This document shows, piece by piece, positions 43,739-52,038 of a stretch of DNA of 64,000 nucleotides. The translations under genes and the position numbers were made by a program. This stretch comes from JAYWGN01 sp043778255. GTDB taxonomy: Bacteria; Bacteroidota; Bacteroidia; Chitinophagales; Chitinophagaceae. Position 1 is the first letter of the stretch. The number at the start of each line of letters is the position of its first letter. Under the pieces are notes generated by a model. The model saw nothing but the letters and a program-made list of their open reading frames with translations. It did not search any database and was not told the DNA's origin. The DNA is taken from assembly GCA_043778255.1 (NCBI GenBank), contig JAYWGN010000046.1:110961-174960 (forward strand), written 5' to 3'.

Positions 43739-44764
43739 ATGTCCGCACTAATTCAATTTACTAATATAGGTTTGTATTGCCCCATAGGTAATTTTTATAT
43801 TGACCCTTGGCGGCCAGTACCCTATGCCATTATAACCCATGCCCATAGCGACCATGCCACCCAAGGTAGTACCAATTACTTATGCCATACACTTACCAAA
43901 CCCATACTACAACTAAGGCTAGGTACTGGCAATTATGCAACTATAGGTTGGGGCGAAAGCATTTACCGAAACGGTATAAAAATAAGCCTACACCCAGCAG
44001 GGCATATAATTGGTAGCTCACAAGTAAGGCTGGAGTATAAGGGCGAAGTATGGGTATTTACTGGCGATTATAAAACCGAAAACGATGGTATAAGTGGCGC
44101 ATTTGAACCTATAAAATGTAATACATTTATAACCGAATCTACATTTGGGTTACCTATATATAAGTGGAAACCACAAGCACAAATATATAATGATATTCAA
44201 AACTGGGTAACCACCAACCAAGCTGATGGTAAGGCTTCGGTAATAATTGCTTACAGCTTAGGCAAAGCACAACGAGTATTACAAGCACTAGCACCAGTAA
44301 CCGATAATGTGTATGGGCACGGGGCTATATACAATATGCAGCAGCTACTACAGCAGCAAGGTTACAACTTTGTACCCGTGCAAAAAGTAACTGCCGATAC
44401 TAATAAAAATGATTACAAAAATGCTGTAATAATAGCACCACCTAGTGCCGATGGTACACCTTGGATAAAAAAGTTAGCACCTTACAGGCTTGGTATATGC
44501 AGTGGTTGGATGCAAGTACGAGGCAATGCCCGTAGGCGAAATGCTGACAAGGGTTTTGTACTAAGCGACCATTGCGATTGGAACGGATTACTAACTTCCA
44601 TAAAAGCTACCGAAGCCCAAAAAGTATATGTAACACATGGGTTTCAAAGTACACTGAGCAAATACTTAAATGAAAATGGAATAGAAGCAGCCGAAGTAAA
44701 AACTAATTATGGTGTAGAAGAAAATGATGATACAGCTGTAAGCAATAAAAACGAAACAGCATGA
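43739..44764 (+). CDS. Ligase-associated DNA exonuclease (MBL/beta-CASP fold)
   Basis: The 341 aa protein has the metallo-beta-lactamase motif THAHSDHA (residues 31-38), then HPAGHIIGSSQV, the ESTFG block of the beta-CASP insert and the C-terminal VLSDHCDW motif. It corresponds to the exonuclease that is usually encoded next to an ATP-dependent ligase in bacterial DNA-damage operons. It overlaps the ligase gene by 4 bp (ATGA), so the two are translationally coupled. Confidence 0.92.
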   Translation: MSALIQFTNIGLYCPIGNFYIDPWRPVPYAIITHAHSDHATQGSTNYLCHTLTKPILQLRLGTGNYATIGWGESIYRNGIKISLHPAGHIIGSSQVRLEYKGEVWVFTGDYKTENDGISGAFEPIKCNTFITESTFGLPIYKWKPQAQIYNDIQNWVTTNQADGKASVIIAYSLGKAQRVLQALAPVTDNVYGHGAIYNMQQLLQQQGYNFVPVQKVTADTNKNDYKNAVIIAPPSADGTPWIKKLAPYRLGICSGWMQVRGNARRRNADKGFVLSDHCDWNGLLTSIKATEAQKVYVTHGFQSTLSKYLNENGIEAAEVKTNYGVEENDDTAVSNKNETA

Positions 44765-46377
44765 AAAACTTTGCAATATTAATAGAAACATTGGGCACCA
44801 CTACCAAAACAAATGAGAAATTAGTAGCCTTGCAACAGTACTTTACCACGGCAGCCGATAAAGATAAAGTGTGGGTAATAGCACTATTTACAGGCCGTAG
44901 GCCTAAGCGAACCATATCGGCTACATTACTTAAAACTTGGTGTGCCCACTTTTGCAATATACCACTATGGCTATTGGAGGAGTGCTACCACACCACTGGC
45001 GACCTCTCCGAAACCATAGCCTTACTTATAGATGCCTATTATAATTACACCAACGAACCTACTAACAAGCCCTTGCATTATTACATCGAAATGTTTATAC
45101 AATTAGAGAAAGCAACGGAGGACGATAAAAAAAATTTTATGCTACTCAGTTGGGCCAACTTGGTTACTGTAACCGAAAAGTTTGTGTTTAACAAATTACT
45201 AAGTGGCGCATTTAGAATTGGTGTATCGCAGCAATTAATAGTGCAAGCCTTAGCCAAAGTAAGTGGTGTAGAACCTTCGGCCATATCGCATCAGCTTATA
45301 GGTAAGTGGAACCCCGCTACTATTACCTATACTAACTTACTCCACAATCAAAATAATATTGCCGATGCCTCAAAGCCTTACCCATTCTACCTTGCATACC
45401 CTTTGGAAGCTGAAGTGGCAACACTAGGCAACATTGCCGATTGGCAAGTTGAGTGGAAATGGGACGGTATACGTGGACAAATAATAAAAAGAAACGACGA
45501 GTTTTTTGTGTGGAGTAGGGGCGAAGAGTTAATGACCGATAAGTTCCCCGAGTATGAACTTATAAAAAATGCATTGCCCAATGGTACGGTGCTCGATGGC
45601 GAAATAATAGTAGCCAATGGTAACCAACCTTTGCCATTTGCAATAATGCAAACCCGTATAGGGCGAAAAAATATAACCAAAAAAACTTTGAGCGAAGCAC
45701 CCATAAGTTTTTTTGCTTACGATGTATTGGAGTACAATTATGAGGATTACCGTACCAAACATTTAGCCGAAAGGCGACAAAAACTTGAAGAAATAATTGC
45801 GGCTACACCCGTACACAACCTCCAATTATCCACTATAGTAACGGCTACTACTTGGGAGCAGTTGGCAGCCTTACGGCTAAATAGTAGGGCCAACTATGCC
45901 GAAGGTTTTATGCTAAAGCATAAACATAGTGTGTACCAAACTGGTCGTAAACGTGGCGATTGGTGGAAATGGAAAGTAGCCCCACTTACTATAGATGCCG
46001 TAATGATATATGCCCAAAAAGGCAGTGGCCGTAGGAGCAATCTCTACACCGATTATACATTTGCCGTAAGGCATGGCGATAAGTTAGTTGCATTTGCCAA
46101 AGCCTATAGCGGCCTTACCGATAAAGAAATTGCAAAAGTAGATGCCTTTGTAAAGCAACACGCTATTGAAAAATTTGGGCCAGTACGTACCGTAAAGCCC
46201 GAGCTAGTATTTGAAATTGCATTTGAAGGTATAGGCGAAAGTAAACGGCACAAAAGTGGCATTGCCGTTAGGTTTCCACGTATAAGCAAATGGCGACAAG
46301 ATAAAAAAGCCGAGGATATAAATACCCTCGATGATTTGCAACAACTCCTCAAATTATACGGAACTAAGCTTGATTAA
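44761..46377 (+). CDS. ATP-dependent DNA ligase (LigB/LigC-type)
   Basis: The 538 aa protein has an N-terminal DNA-binding domain (about 1-200), a nucleotidyltransferase domain with the adenylated Lys in EWKWDGIRG, LDGEIIVANG and EGFMLKH (motif IV), and an OB-fold with WWKWKVAP (motif V) and the C-terminal RFPRISKWR block. It seals nicks using ATP, in addition to the essential NAD-dependent ligase. The Lhr-type helicase and PdeM endonuclease that usually complete this operon are absent here; the next sequence is the displaced carB end. Confidence 0.95.
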   Translation: MKNFAILIETLGTTTKTNEKLVALQQYFTTAADKDKVWVIALFTGRRPKRTISATLLKTWCAHFCNIPLWLLEECYHTTGDLSETIALLIDAYYNYTNEPTNKPLHYYIEMFIQLEKATEDDKKNFMLLSWANLVTVTEKFVFNKLLSGAFRIGVSQQLIVQALAKVSGVEPSAISHQLIGKWNPATITYTNLLHNQNNIADASKPYPFYLAYPLEAEVATLGNIADWQVEWKWDGIRGQIIKRNDEFFVWSRGEELMTDKFPEYELIKNALPNGTVLDGEIIVANGNQPLPFAIMQTRIGRKNITKKTLSEAPISFFAYDVLEYNYEDYRTKHLAERRQKLEEIIAATPVHNLQLSTIVTATTWEQLAALRLNSRANYAEGFMLKHKHSVYQTGRKRGDWWKWKVAPLTIDAVMIYAQKGSGRRSNLYTDYTFAVRHGDKLVAFAKAYSGLTDKEIAKVDAFVKQHAIEKFGPVRTVKPELVFEIAFEGIGESKRHKSGIAVRFPRISKWRQDKKAEDINTLDDLQQLLKLYGTKLD

Positions 46378-46477
46378 AATGGCTACCATTATTAACTACA
46401 TTGTTAATTAATAAGCATTAGTAATTGGGGCATTTCAAACTATTATTTTGCTTAAATTTATATACAACTCCAAGGTT

Positions 46478-46561
46478 GAGGCTATACGATTTATTAAAGA
46501 CCTACGTGACCCTTACTTTAGACAGTTGTATAAAGATAGGAGTATGTATTTGAGTAGGTAA
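46478..46561 (+). pseudogene. Displaced 3' end of carB (84 bp)
   Basis: It encodes the last 27 CarB residues and stop with no amino-acid change compared with 26509-26592. All six differences are synonymous: gaa/gag, gcc/gct, cga/cgt, agg/aga, tac/tat and tta/ttg. Similarity stops abruptly at its left edge. It is too short to be made as a protein and has no start codon of its own. Confidence 0.85.
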
Positions 46562-46584
46562 GGTAAACTTTGAAAATAGTTAAT

Positions 46585-46615
46585 AAAAAAAGTTGGCAAA
46601 TTGCCAACTTTTTTT
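46585..46615 (+). terminator. Strong intrinsic terminator, probably the original carB terminator
   Basis: A7-GTTGGC-AAATT-GCCAAC-T7 (GTTGGC at 46592-46597, GCCAAC at 46603-46608) works in both directions. It lies 24 bp after the displaced carB stop codon. Confidence 0.88.
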
Positions 46616-46617
46616 AT

Positions 46618-46625
46618 TAACTTTG
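46618..46625 (+). promoter_or_regulatory. Candidate -7 element of the higBA promoter
   Basis: TAACTTTG fits TAnnTTTG. A TTG occurs 22 bases upstream inside the terminator stem, slightly further than usual. The toxin ATG is 81 bp downstream. Confidence 0.4.
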
Positions 46626-46705
46626 TACAAAATCCAAAGCAAGGTAAAAATGCTAAAATAAAAGTATGACAAAAACAAAAATGTTTAATTTAAAAAAAAA
46701 TAATT

Positions 46706-46999
46706 ATGCTAATCATTGGTTTAAATTTATTAAATGATTTTAGCAAAAAACATGCTGACTCTCGTAAAAGTTTACAGGTTTGGCATATAGTAACAGAAAA
46801 AGCAATTTGGAAAAAAAAGCAAGATGTACTTAATGACTTTCCTAAAGCAAAAATAATAAAAAATAATAGAGCAAGATTTGAAATAACTCATAATCAATAT
46901 AGACTAATTAGTGAAATTGACTATAATGACTCAATAATTGAAATAAGGTATATAGGGACGCATAGTAATTATGACAAAATAAATCCTGCAACTATTTAA
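46706..46999 (+). CDS. higB: HigB-type toxin (mRNA interferase)
   Basis: The 97 aa protein matches the HigB/RelE-fold toxin family: DFSKKHADSRKSLQVWHIVT, then NDFPKAKIIKNNRARFEI, a YRLISEIDY strand and IRYIGTHSNYDKI at the C-terminus. HigB cleaves mRNA on the ribosome. The toxin precedes the antitoxin by 14 bp, the usual higBA order. The module sits just outside the right boundary of the putative island. Confidence 0.88.
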   Translation: MLIIGLNLLNDFSKKHADSRKSLQVWHIVTEKAIWKKKQDVLNDFPKAKIIKNNRARFEITHNQYRLISEIDYNDSIIEIRYIGTHSNYDKINPATI

Positions 47000-47013
47000 A
47001 TATAAATAAGATA

Positions 47014-47382
47014 ATGACTACTGAAACTCAATGGTATTTAATAGAAAATGAAACGGATTATCAAAATGCCATGGAAAGGTATGGTGAAATAAAAAAGTCA
47101 ATAAAAGGAACACCTTTACATAAGGAAAAGCTTTTGTTGGCTTTTCTTATTAATAAATACGAAACAAGTATTTGGAAATATCCTCACTTAGACCCTATTG
47201 AATTAATAAAAATAAGACTAGAAGATTTTGGTTACAAATCAGTTGATTTAGCTAATCAATATGGCGATAAAGGCACCATAAGTAAAGTATTAAATTATAA
47301 ACAGCCTTTGTCGCTAAACATGATTAGAAAGTTTAGCAAATTTTTAAGAATACCAACTGAGTATTTGGCAAAAGAGTATTAG
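47014..47382 (+). CDS. higA: HigA-type antitoxin with helix-turn-helix
   Basis: The 122 aa protein has an N-terminal helical region that would wrap the toxin (residues 1-60). The C-terminal HTH (about 65-118) includes IRLEDFGYKSVDLANQYG, the TISKVLNYKQPLSLNMI recognition part and FLRIPTEYL. It neutralises HigB and normally represses its own operon. Confidence 0.88.
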   Translation: MTTETQWYLIENETDYQNAMERYGEIKKSIKGTPLHKEKLLLAFLINKYETSIWKYPHLDPIELIKIRLEDFGYKSVDLANQYGDKGTISKVLNYKQPLSLNMIRKFSKFLRIPTEYLAKEY

Positions 47383-47491
47383 CATATATATTCGAAGGTT
47401 AAAATTCAATTAGTTATTGAAAAAATTGTACAAAAAAAAATACTCTAAAGTGAGTATTGCTTTATTACAATTAATACACCAACTTTACATT

Positions 47492-48169
47492 ATGCCCATA
47501 TTAATAGCCATTGTTGATGATAAACAAATAAACCGACAAACCGTAAAGGAAAAACTTGCTGACTATAATGAAGTTGCTTTAATATTTGAAGCCAAAAATG
47601 GTATCGATTTTTTAACCCAATTACAAACTATACCACAGTTGCCCCATGTAGTACTTATGGATTTGGAAATGCCCGAAATGAATGGCATTGAAGCCATTGC
47701 AATGGCCACTGCTAATTACCCCAGTATTAAGTTTATTGTACTCACTGTATTTGAAGATAATGAAAAAATATTTGATGCTATTAAAGCAGGTGCAAGTGGC
47801 TACTTACTTAAAGAAGATTCAGCCGTAAATATAATTGATGCCATTACCAATGTACACTTTCATAATGGTATACCAATGAGCCCTATAATAGCCCGCAAAG
47901 CAATGGAATTATTAAAGCAAGTGCCAACAACAGCACTAGTTCACAAAAACGATGAAGACCCCATAACCACTACCAATATAGCATTGAGTAGTAGAGAGCA
48001 AGATGTGCTAAAGGAGTTGGTAAGTGGTAAAAATTATAAAGCCATTGGCGAAGTACTATTTATATCACCCATGACAGTGCGAAAACATGTAAGCCATATA
48101 TACGAAAAATTACACGTTAACAGCAGAGCTCAAGTTATTAATATTGCCCACAAAAAAAATTGGGTATAA
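47492..48169 (+). CDS. NarL/LuxR-family response regulator
   Basis: Starting at the ATG at 47492 the product is 225 aa. It has a receiver (1-125) with DDK near the start, phospho-acceptor Asp in VVLMDLEMPEMNG and KxxxSGY-type AGASGYLLKE, then a LuxR HTH (about 160-222) with LSSREQDVLKELVSGKNYK and TVRKHVSHIYEKLHV. An upstream in-frame TTG would add 25 residues before the usual IAIVDDK start and is less likely. No kinase gene is adjacent, so it is an orphan or regulated elsewhere. Confidence 0.92.
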   Translation: MPILIAIVDDKQINRQTVKEKLADYNEVALIFEAKNGIDFLTQLQTIPQLPHVVLMDLEMPEMNGIEAIAMATANYPSIKFIVLTVFEDNEKIFDAIKAGASGYLLKEDSAVNIIDAITNVHFHNGIPMSPIIARKAMELLKQVPTTALVHKNDEDPITTTNIALSSREQDVLKELVSGKNYKAIGEVLFISPMTVRKHVSHIYEKLHVNSRAQVINIAHKKNWV

Positions 48170-48661
48170 CTAGTTTTTCATATTAATATATTGCAACGGA
48201 AATTCCAAAGTTTCGCCTTTGCATAATGCTATTACATCTTGCAAATCATCAATTTTTTTGCCCGTTATTCTTACTACATCATCCATTATAGCAGCTTGTA
48301 CTTTTAAGCCCGATTTTTTAATTATTTCTACTACTTTTTTAGCATCATCTTTTCCCAACCCATTTTTTATAATCACTTCCTTTTTTACTATTTTTCCACT
48401 TTGGTAATGCTCTTTTTTAAAGTCATATATACTACTTTCCAAACCCTGTCGCATACTCCTACTAATTAATACATCGAGTAGTTGGTTCAGTTGCATTTCG
48501 CTATCTACCTCTAAGGTTAATTTATAATCCTTTTTGTTAAGGTCTATTACCACATGTGTACCTTTAAAGTCATAACGGTTAGTAATTTCTTTTTTTACTA
48601 TATTTATAGCGTTATCAAGTGTTTGTATATCTACTTTGCTTACTATATCAAATGAGGGCAT
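48170..48661 (-). CDS. yajQ: YajQ-family nucleotide-binding protein
   Basis: The 163 aa protein spans the whole YajQ family: PSFDIVSKVDIQTLDNAI at the start, NRYDFKG (residues 28-34), the KEVIIKNGLGKDDAKKVVEI helix and the C-terminal VRITGKKIDDLQDVI. It is built from two ferredoxin-like halves. Some members bind cyclic di-GMP, others have been described as binding GTP or RNA. It ends exactly where the convergent LuxR-type gene ends. Confidence 0.95.
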   Translation of the reverse strand: MPSFDIVSKVDIQTLDNAINIVKKEITNRYDFKGTHVVIDLNKKDYKLTLEVDSEMQLNQLLDVLISRSMRQGLESSIYDFKKEHYQSGKIVKKEVIIKNGLGKDDAKKVVEIIKKSGLKVQAAIMDDVVRITGKKIDDLQDVIALCKGETLEFPLQYINMKN

Positions 48662-48694
48662 GTTATTTTTTTTTTATGGTTGTTATTTAATAAT

Positions 48695-49993
48695 TTATGC
48701 AGTTTGAGGGTTAGTTTTTTTTGCTTTACAACGCCATATAATTACAGCACCAAGTACAAACAATGCAGTACTTATAAGCTCAGCTTGTGAGGGTCTAAAG
48801 CCCAATAAATGGTATTCTGTATTCACCCTTATTTTTTCTACTATAAATCGTTCAGCACCATTCATCATTAAGTATATACCAAATAGTACACCTGGTGTGG
48901 TTATAGCTTTTCGGCGCAGCCATAGTATTAAAAATAATATACTGCATATTACAAATTCGTACAGCGGTGTAGGAAACACAGGCACGGGCAACATAGTAGC
49001 AAACTGCTCCTCTTTACTGTTGCTAATACGTACACCCTCTTCATTTACATTGTGGGTGTAGTTCATTGCCACAAGCCAAGTAGGTAGGTAGCTTGGTGCA
49101 GCAAAGCTTTTGTGTGGCACTATAGCCAACTCCTCTTTTATTCGGTTAAAGTATTGGGTGTATTCAGCATTTTTGGTAAGTGCTTTATCAAAGTTATTGG
49201 TACTATCGGCAAGTACTACTTTAGCATCGGGTGTGCTTATGTAGGCACTGTTAAATATTCCCCAATCACCATCGCCACTTATTTGGCAGCCTAATCGGCC
49301 TACGGCATAAGCTATCATTAAGCCCGGTGCTACGGCATCTACCAAATGTTTCCAAGGTATTTTTTTGCTATAAGCATACCACAATAATACTATGGCCGCT
49401 ACTATTAAACCACCATAAAATGTAAGCCCACCAAAGGCAGTAATGTTGCCCCAGGGGTCTTTAATAAAGGTACTCCAGTTTTCTAAAAAGTGAAAAAATT
49501 TAGCCCCCAACAATCCGCTAATAGCAGCCAATATGGTAATATCGCCTACCCTGTCATGTGGCCAAAGCGCAATTTTTTTTGTAATAGGTACATCAAGCTT
49601 TTGTTTATTTTTTTCATGCCATTTAAGGTAGGTAAATACAGCACCAATGGCAAGCCCACACCATATATTACCTTGTTTGCTAGCTATATAACTTTGGGCA
49701 TTTAGTTGCAAACCGCCATCTACAAAGCCTCCTATAAATTTGTACCCAATAAAAAACCCTACTATAAATTGCACTAGTAATTCGGCTATACTGGCAGGTT
49801 TGCCTACCACCACAGTATCGTACATAGGTTCAAAAAAGCCCTGTGCTTTTTTTCGTTTAAACTCTTTGTGGAGTACTATAGCCGCACATACAAATGATAA
49901 TGCCAACAGCAAACCGAATGAATTAAAAATTCGAGCCCATTGCCACTCAACGCCAAACCATTGCTTTAAGGCAAAGTATAAGTTAGGATACAT
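48695..49993 (-). CDS. lgt: Prolipoprotein diacylglyceryl transferase
   Basis: Lgt transfers diacylglycerol from phosphatidylglycerol to the lipobox Cys, the first step of lipoprotein maturation, in the inner membrane. The 432 aa protein has about seven membrane helices and the signature YAVGRLGCQISGDGDWG, which replaces the GRxGNF-type motif, plus FGGLTFYGGL near the usual HGGL position. It is longer than the ~290 aa E. coli enzyme because of an extended N-terminus and a periplasmic loop (residues 250-310), which appears usual in this group. Its substrates are the lipoproteins at 7003, 33545 and 50528. Confidence 0.92.
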   Translation of the reverse strand: MYPNLYFALKQWFGVEWQWARIFNSFGLLLALSFVCAAIVLHKEFKRKKAQGFFEPMYDTVVVGKPASIAELLVQFIVGFFIGYKFIGGFVDGGLQLNAQSYIASKQGNIWCGLAIGAVFTYLKWHEKNKQKLDVPITKKIALWPHDRVGDITILAAISGLLGAKFFHFLENWSTFIKDPWGNITAFGGLTFYGGLIVAAIVLLWYAYSKKIPWKHLVDAVAPGLMIAYAVGRLGCQISGDGDWGIFNSAYISTPDAKVVLADSTNNFDKALTKNAEYTQYFNRIKEELAIVPHKSFAAPSYLPTWLVAMNYTHNVNEEGVRISNSKEEQFATMLPVPVFPTPLYEFVICSILFLILWLRRKAITTPGVLFGIYLMMNGAERFIVEKIRVNTEYHLLGFRPSQAELISTALFVLGAVIIWRCKAKKTNPQTA

Positions 49994-50099
49994 TAATTAT
50001 ATTTAACTGTAAAAATATTAAATCAATTCCATTCACAATTAAAAATTAAATATTAATAGTTATTTTTTGGGGCTGTAAGCAGCAAACCATTGTGCAGCA

Positions 50100-50180
50100 T
50101 TTGTTCACCGCCCATTACATAAACCTACAGCCTTTGGCTTTGTAGGTGTTATTTCATTAAGCGGTGCAGCCCGTGGGCAA
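50100..50180. repeat. Composite palindromic repeat, copy at 50 kb
   Basis: Arms CACCGC (50106-50111) and GCGGTG (50161-50166) enclose the hairpin ACCTACAGCC-TTT-GGC, closing with TGTAGGT (to 50147). The 3' end TAAGCGGTGCAGCCCGTGGG is nearly identical to 4082-4101. It lies in the gene-free stretch 49994-50527. The remainder of that stretch has a CTCGCC...GGCGA element (50217-50255) like the one at 51570 and a hairpin GCGCTGGGC-TCCT-GCCCAGTGC near 50291-50313. Confidence 0.7.
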
Positions 50181-50527
50181 TTACAGCAACAGTGGGGCTA
50201 TTTGAATGCTAAATGTTCTCTCGCCGTTATTGGAATGGCGATGTCTTCCAACAACAATAAAAATGCCCCATTGCCGAAGGTCTTGCTTACTAGCGCTGGG
50301 CTCCTGCCCAGTGCTTTAGGGTTATTTTTTAGCGGTTATTAAGGTAGTGAGGTGTATTAAGTAATTAATAAATGAAATAATTATTTTGGTATATGAAATC
50401 AACTTGTTTATTTTATATTGCCTATTTTCAAATAAAAGTAATTTTTAAGAACTGGGCAGAGCCTAACTCTAGTGTTACTTTTTTCATTGACCAGCGCCAG
50501 TGGGTATCACTTATACATATTATTTCA

Positions 50528-50914
50528 ATGTTTAAGCAATTTATCTTATTAAATATTTTAACTTTATTGTTAATTAGCTGCAAAAATAATTGGAGTAAAA
50601 ATAATCTTTCATCTAAAAGGACAATTGGTAGTAATTTACATATTGAAACCTATAAAATATTTAGCGGTGGTGCATATGGTGGTGATATGATGACTGATTA
50701 TCTAACAGATTCTGCAAACTTTAGATTCTATGTTGGAACGTTTGATAATGCTCACGAAGTTTATACGTATGAGTGCAAAGTGGATATTATTTTCATAACG
50801 AAAATAAGTATGCAAGAAGAAAGGATACCATACAATACTAAAGTAGTAAAAAAAATTATAGAACGAAAAGCAATAGACCTAAATTTTTTAAGAAAGCAAA
50901 ATAAATTTAATTAA
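50528..50914 (+). CDS. Orphan putative lipoprotein (128 aa)
   Basis: From the ATG at 50528 the product starts MFKQFILLNILTLLLISCKN, a lipoprotein signal with lipidated Cys at residue 18. A longer frame from 50393 has an N-terminus without export features, so I prefer the later start. The mature part (YGGDMMTDYLTDSANFRFYV and a basic C-terminus) is unrecognised. It is in a repeat-rich patch and is followed 9 bp later by a copy of the 83-bp direct repeat. Confidence 0.55.
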   Translation: MFKQFILLNILTLLLISCKNNWSKNNLSSKRTIGSNLHIETYKIFSGGAYGGDMMTDYLTDSANFRFYVGTFDNAHEVYTYECKVDIIFITKISMQEERIPYNTKVVKKIIERKAIDLNFLRKQNKFN

Positions 50915-50949
50915 TTACAAAAGCCATCTTCCGTCTCGGTGGGCTCTTG

Positions 50950-51032
50950 TGGTTTACCGCATTTGGCGATACAGGCTTCGCCACTGACCCTACCGTAAAG
51001 TTAATTTTGCATATTTTAATTAAATAAAATGA
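50950..51032 (+). repeat. 83-bp direct repeat, copy 1
   Basis: It matches 51622-51704 at 77 of 83 positions. It contains nested inverted arms TTTAC...GTAAA and TGGCGA...TCGCCA, which stay paired in both copies. It follows the lipoprotein gene. Confidence 0.85.
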
Positions 51033-51147
51033 GTAATTTTATTTATAAAAAGATTTAATTAATATACGTTGGTGTCTCGGCAAGAACCGAAGACCCCAAC
51101 GGGACAAAAAGCTGAATATAAAAATGGACTAGATGTAAAATAAAAAT

Positions 51148-51546
51148 ATGAAGAAAATTAAATCTTTTTTTAAAAGAGAAAATGATATTTACATTTTTGT
51201 AATTGTATTTACAATTATTTTATTCGTATTTGGTCGGTATAGGTTAAATAAATTAAATAAAATTGCTATTTATACAATAGCCAAATATATTAAATCGACT
51301 ACTGGGGGTGATGGATCTGAGCATTATGTAAACGTTTTAATAAACCGAAAAATATATGAATCTACTTTAGGTAATATTGGAAATTTAGAAAAAGGTGAGT
51401 ATTATTACATTAAAATTGACAAAAATAATCCAACAGGGTTCTCCAAAATTACTGAAATCAAAGTACCTCAATGTATAATAGATAGTATAGAGTATAAATT
51501 ACCACCTGACGGGTGGAAAGAAATACCGAAAGATGTTTGTAAATAA
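51148..51546 (+). CDS. Orphan membrane-anchored protein (132 aa)
   Basis: A basic N-terminus (MKKIKSFFKRENDIY) is followed by one membrane helix (residues 16-30, IFVIVFTIILFVFGR), then a soluble domain with GGDGSEHYVNVLINRKIYES and LEKGEYYYIKID. The order suggests a small beta domain outside the cytoplasm. No family is recognised. The gene is bracketed by the two 83-bp direct repeats, and its codon use is more AT-rich than that of the housekeeping genes nearby. Confidence 0.6.
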   Translation: MKKIKSFFKRENDIYIFVIVFTIILFVFGRYRLNKLNKIAIYTIAKYIKSTTGGDGSEHYVNVLINRKIYESTLGNIGNLEKGEYYYIKIDKNNPTGFSKITEIKVPQCIIDSIEYKLPPDGWKEIPKDVCK

Positions 51547-51621
51547 TAATTTAATGTCATAACCTCGCCTTTGTTGGAATGGCGAAGCCTTGCAACAACT
51601 TCCTGTCTCATTAGGGTAATA

Positions 51622-51704
51622 TGGTTTACCGTATTTGGCGTTACAGGCTTCGCCACCGACTATACCGTAAAGTTAATTTTGCATATTTTAATTGAATAAA
51701 ATGA
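51622..51704 (+). repeat. 83-bp direct repeat, copy 2
   Basis: This is the second copy of 50950-51032, also directly 3' of a small orphan gene. It lies in the gene-free stretch 51547-52038, which also holds a CTCGCC...GGCGA element (51570-51600) and a TTGGACTCTCGGCAA segment near 51893 that echoes 51070. Confidence 0.85.
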
Positions 51705-52038
51705 TTATTTTTATCAATATTAAAAAGGTAATTAGTAGGCTATTAAATTTAAGCATAGTGATTTTTATACTACGTATTTTGTAACAATTACTAGTTATAA
51801 TTTAGTAAAGGTTTGAGTAAAAACCAAAGGCTTTAAAGAGACAAAAAGAAAGGGTAAATGGTTTATAAGTTGGACTCTCGGCAAAGCCTGTGCAACCTTA
51901 TACAGTAAACGGAGAACTCTAACAGGGCAGAAATCCTTATCTATTCCTGAAGTTACTTTTAAAGCTTTTCATAATCAATAGCATATGTGGCACTTACAAT
52001 TAACTTTATCTTTCTGCACCTACACATATCATCCCTCC

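Larger units (their letters stand above)
26593..46561. mobile_element. Putative ~20-kb stress-gene island inserted at the carB 3' end
   Basis: The segment is bounded by same-orientation copies of the carB 3' end (26509-26592 and 46478-46561). Elements that integrate into the 3' end of a gene and supply a replacement end leave exactly this arrangement. The distal copy retains a strong terminator, as expected of the original carB terminus. The contents are mainly stress, signalling and DNA-repair genes. No integrase or transposase is present and base composition is not visibly different, so import by homologous recombination or an old, decayed element are both possible. Confidence 0.5.

Noticed and set aside
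44890..44910. Palindrome GGCCGTAGGCC within the ligase gene as another GTA-loop repeat
   Set aside because: It encodes conserved ligase residues, lacks outer arms and fits normal coding sequence.
50950..51704. 83-bp repeats as integron attC sites
   Set aside because: The repeat ends do not contain RYYYAAC/GTTRRRY cores in the required places, and no integrase is present.
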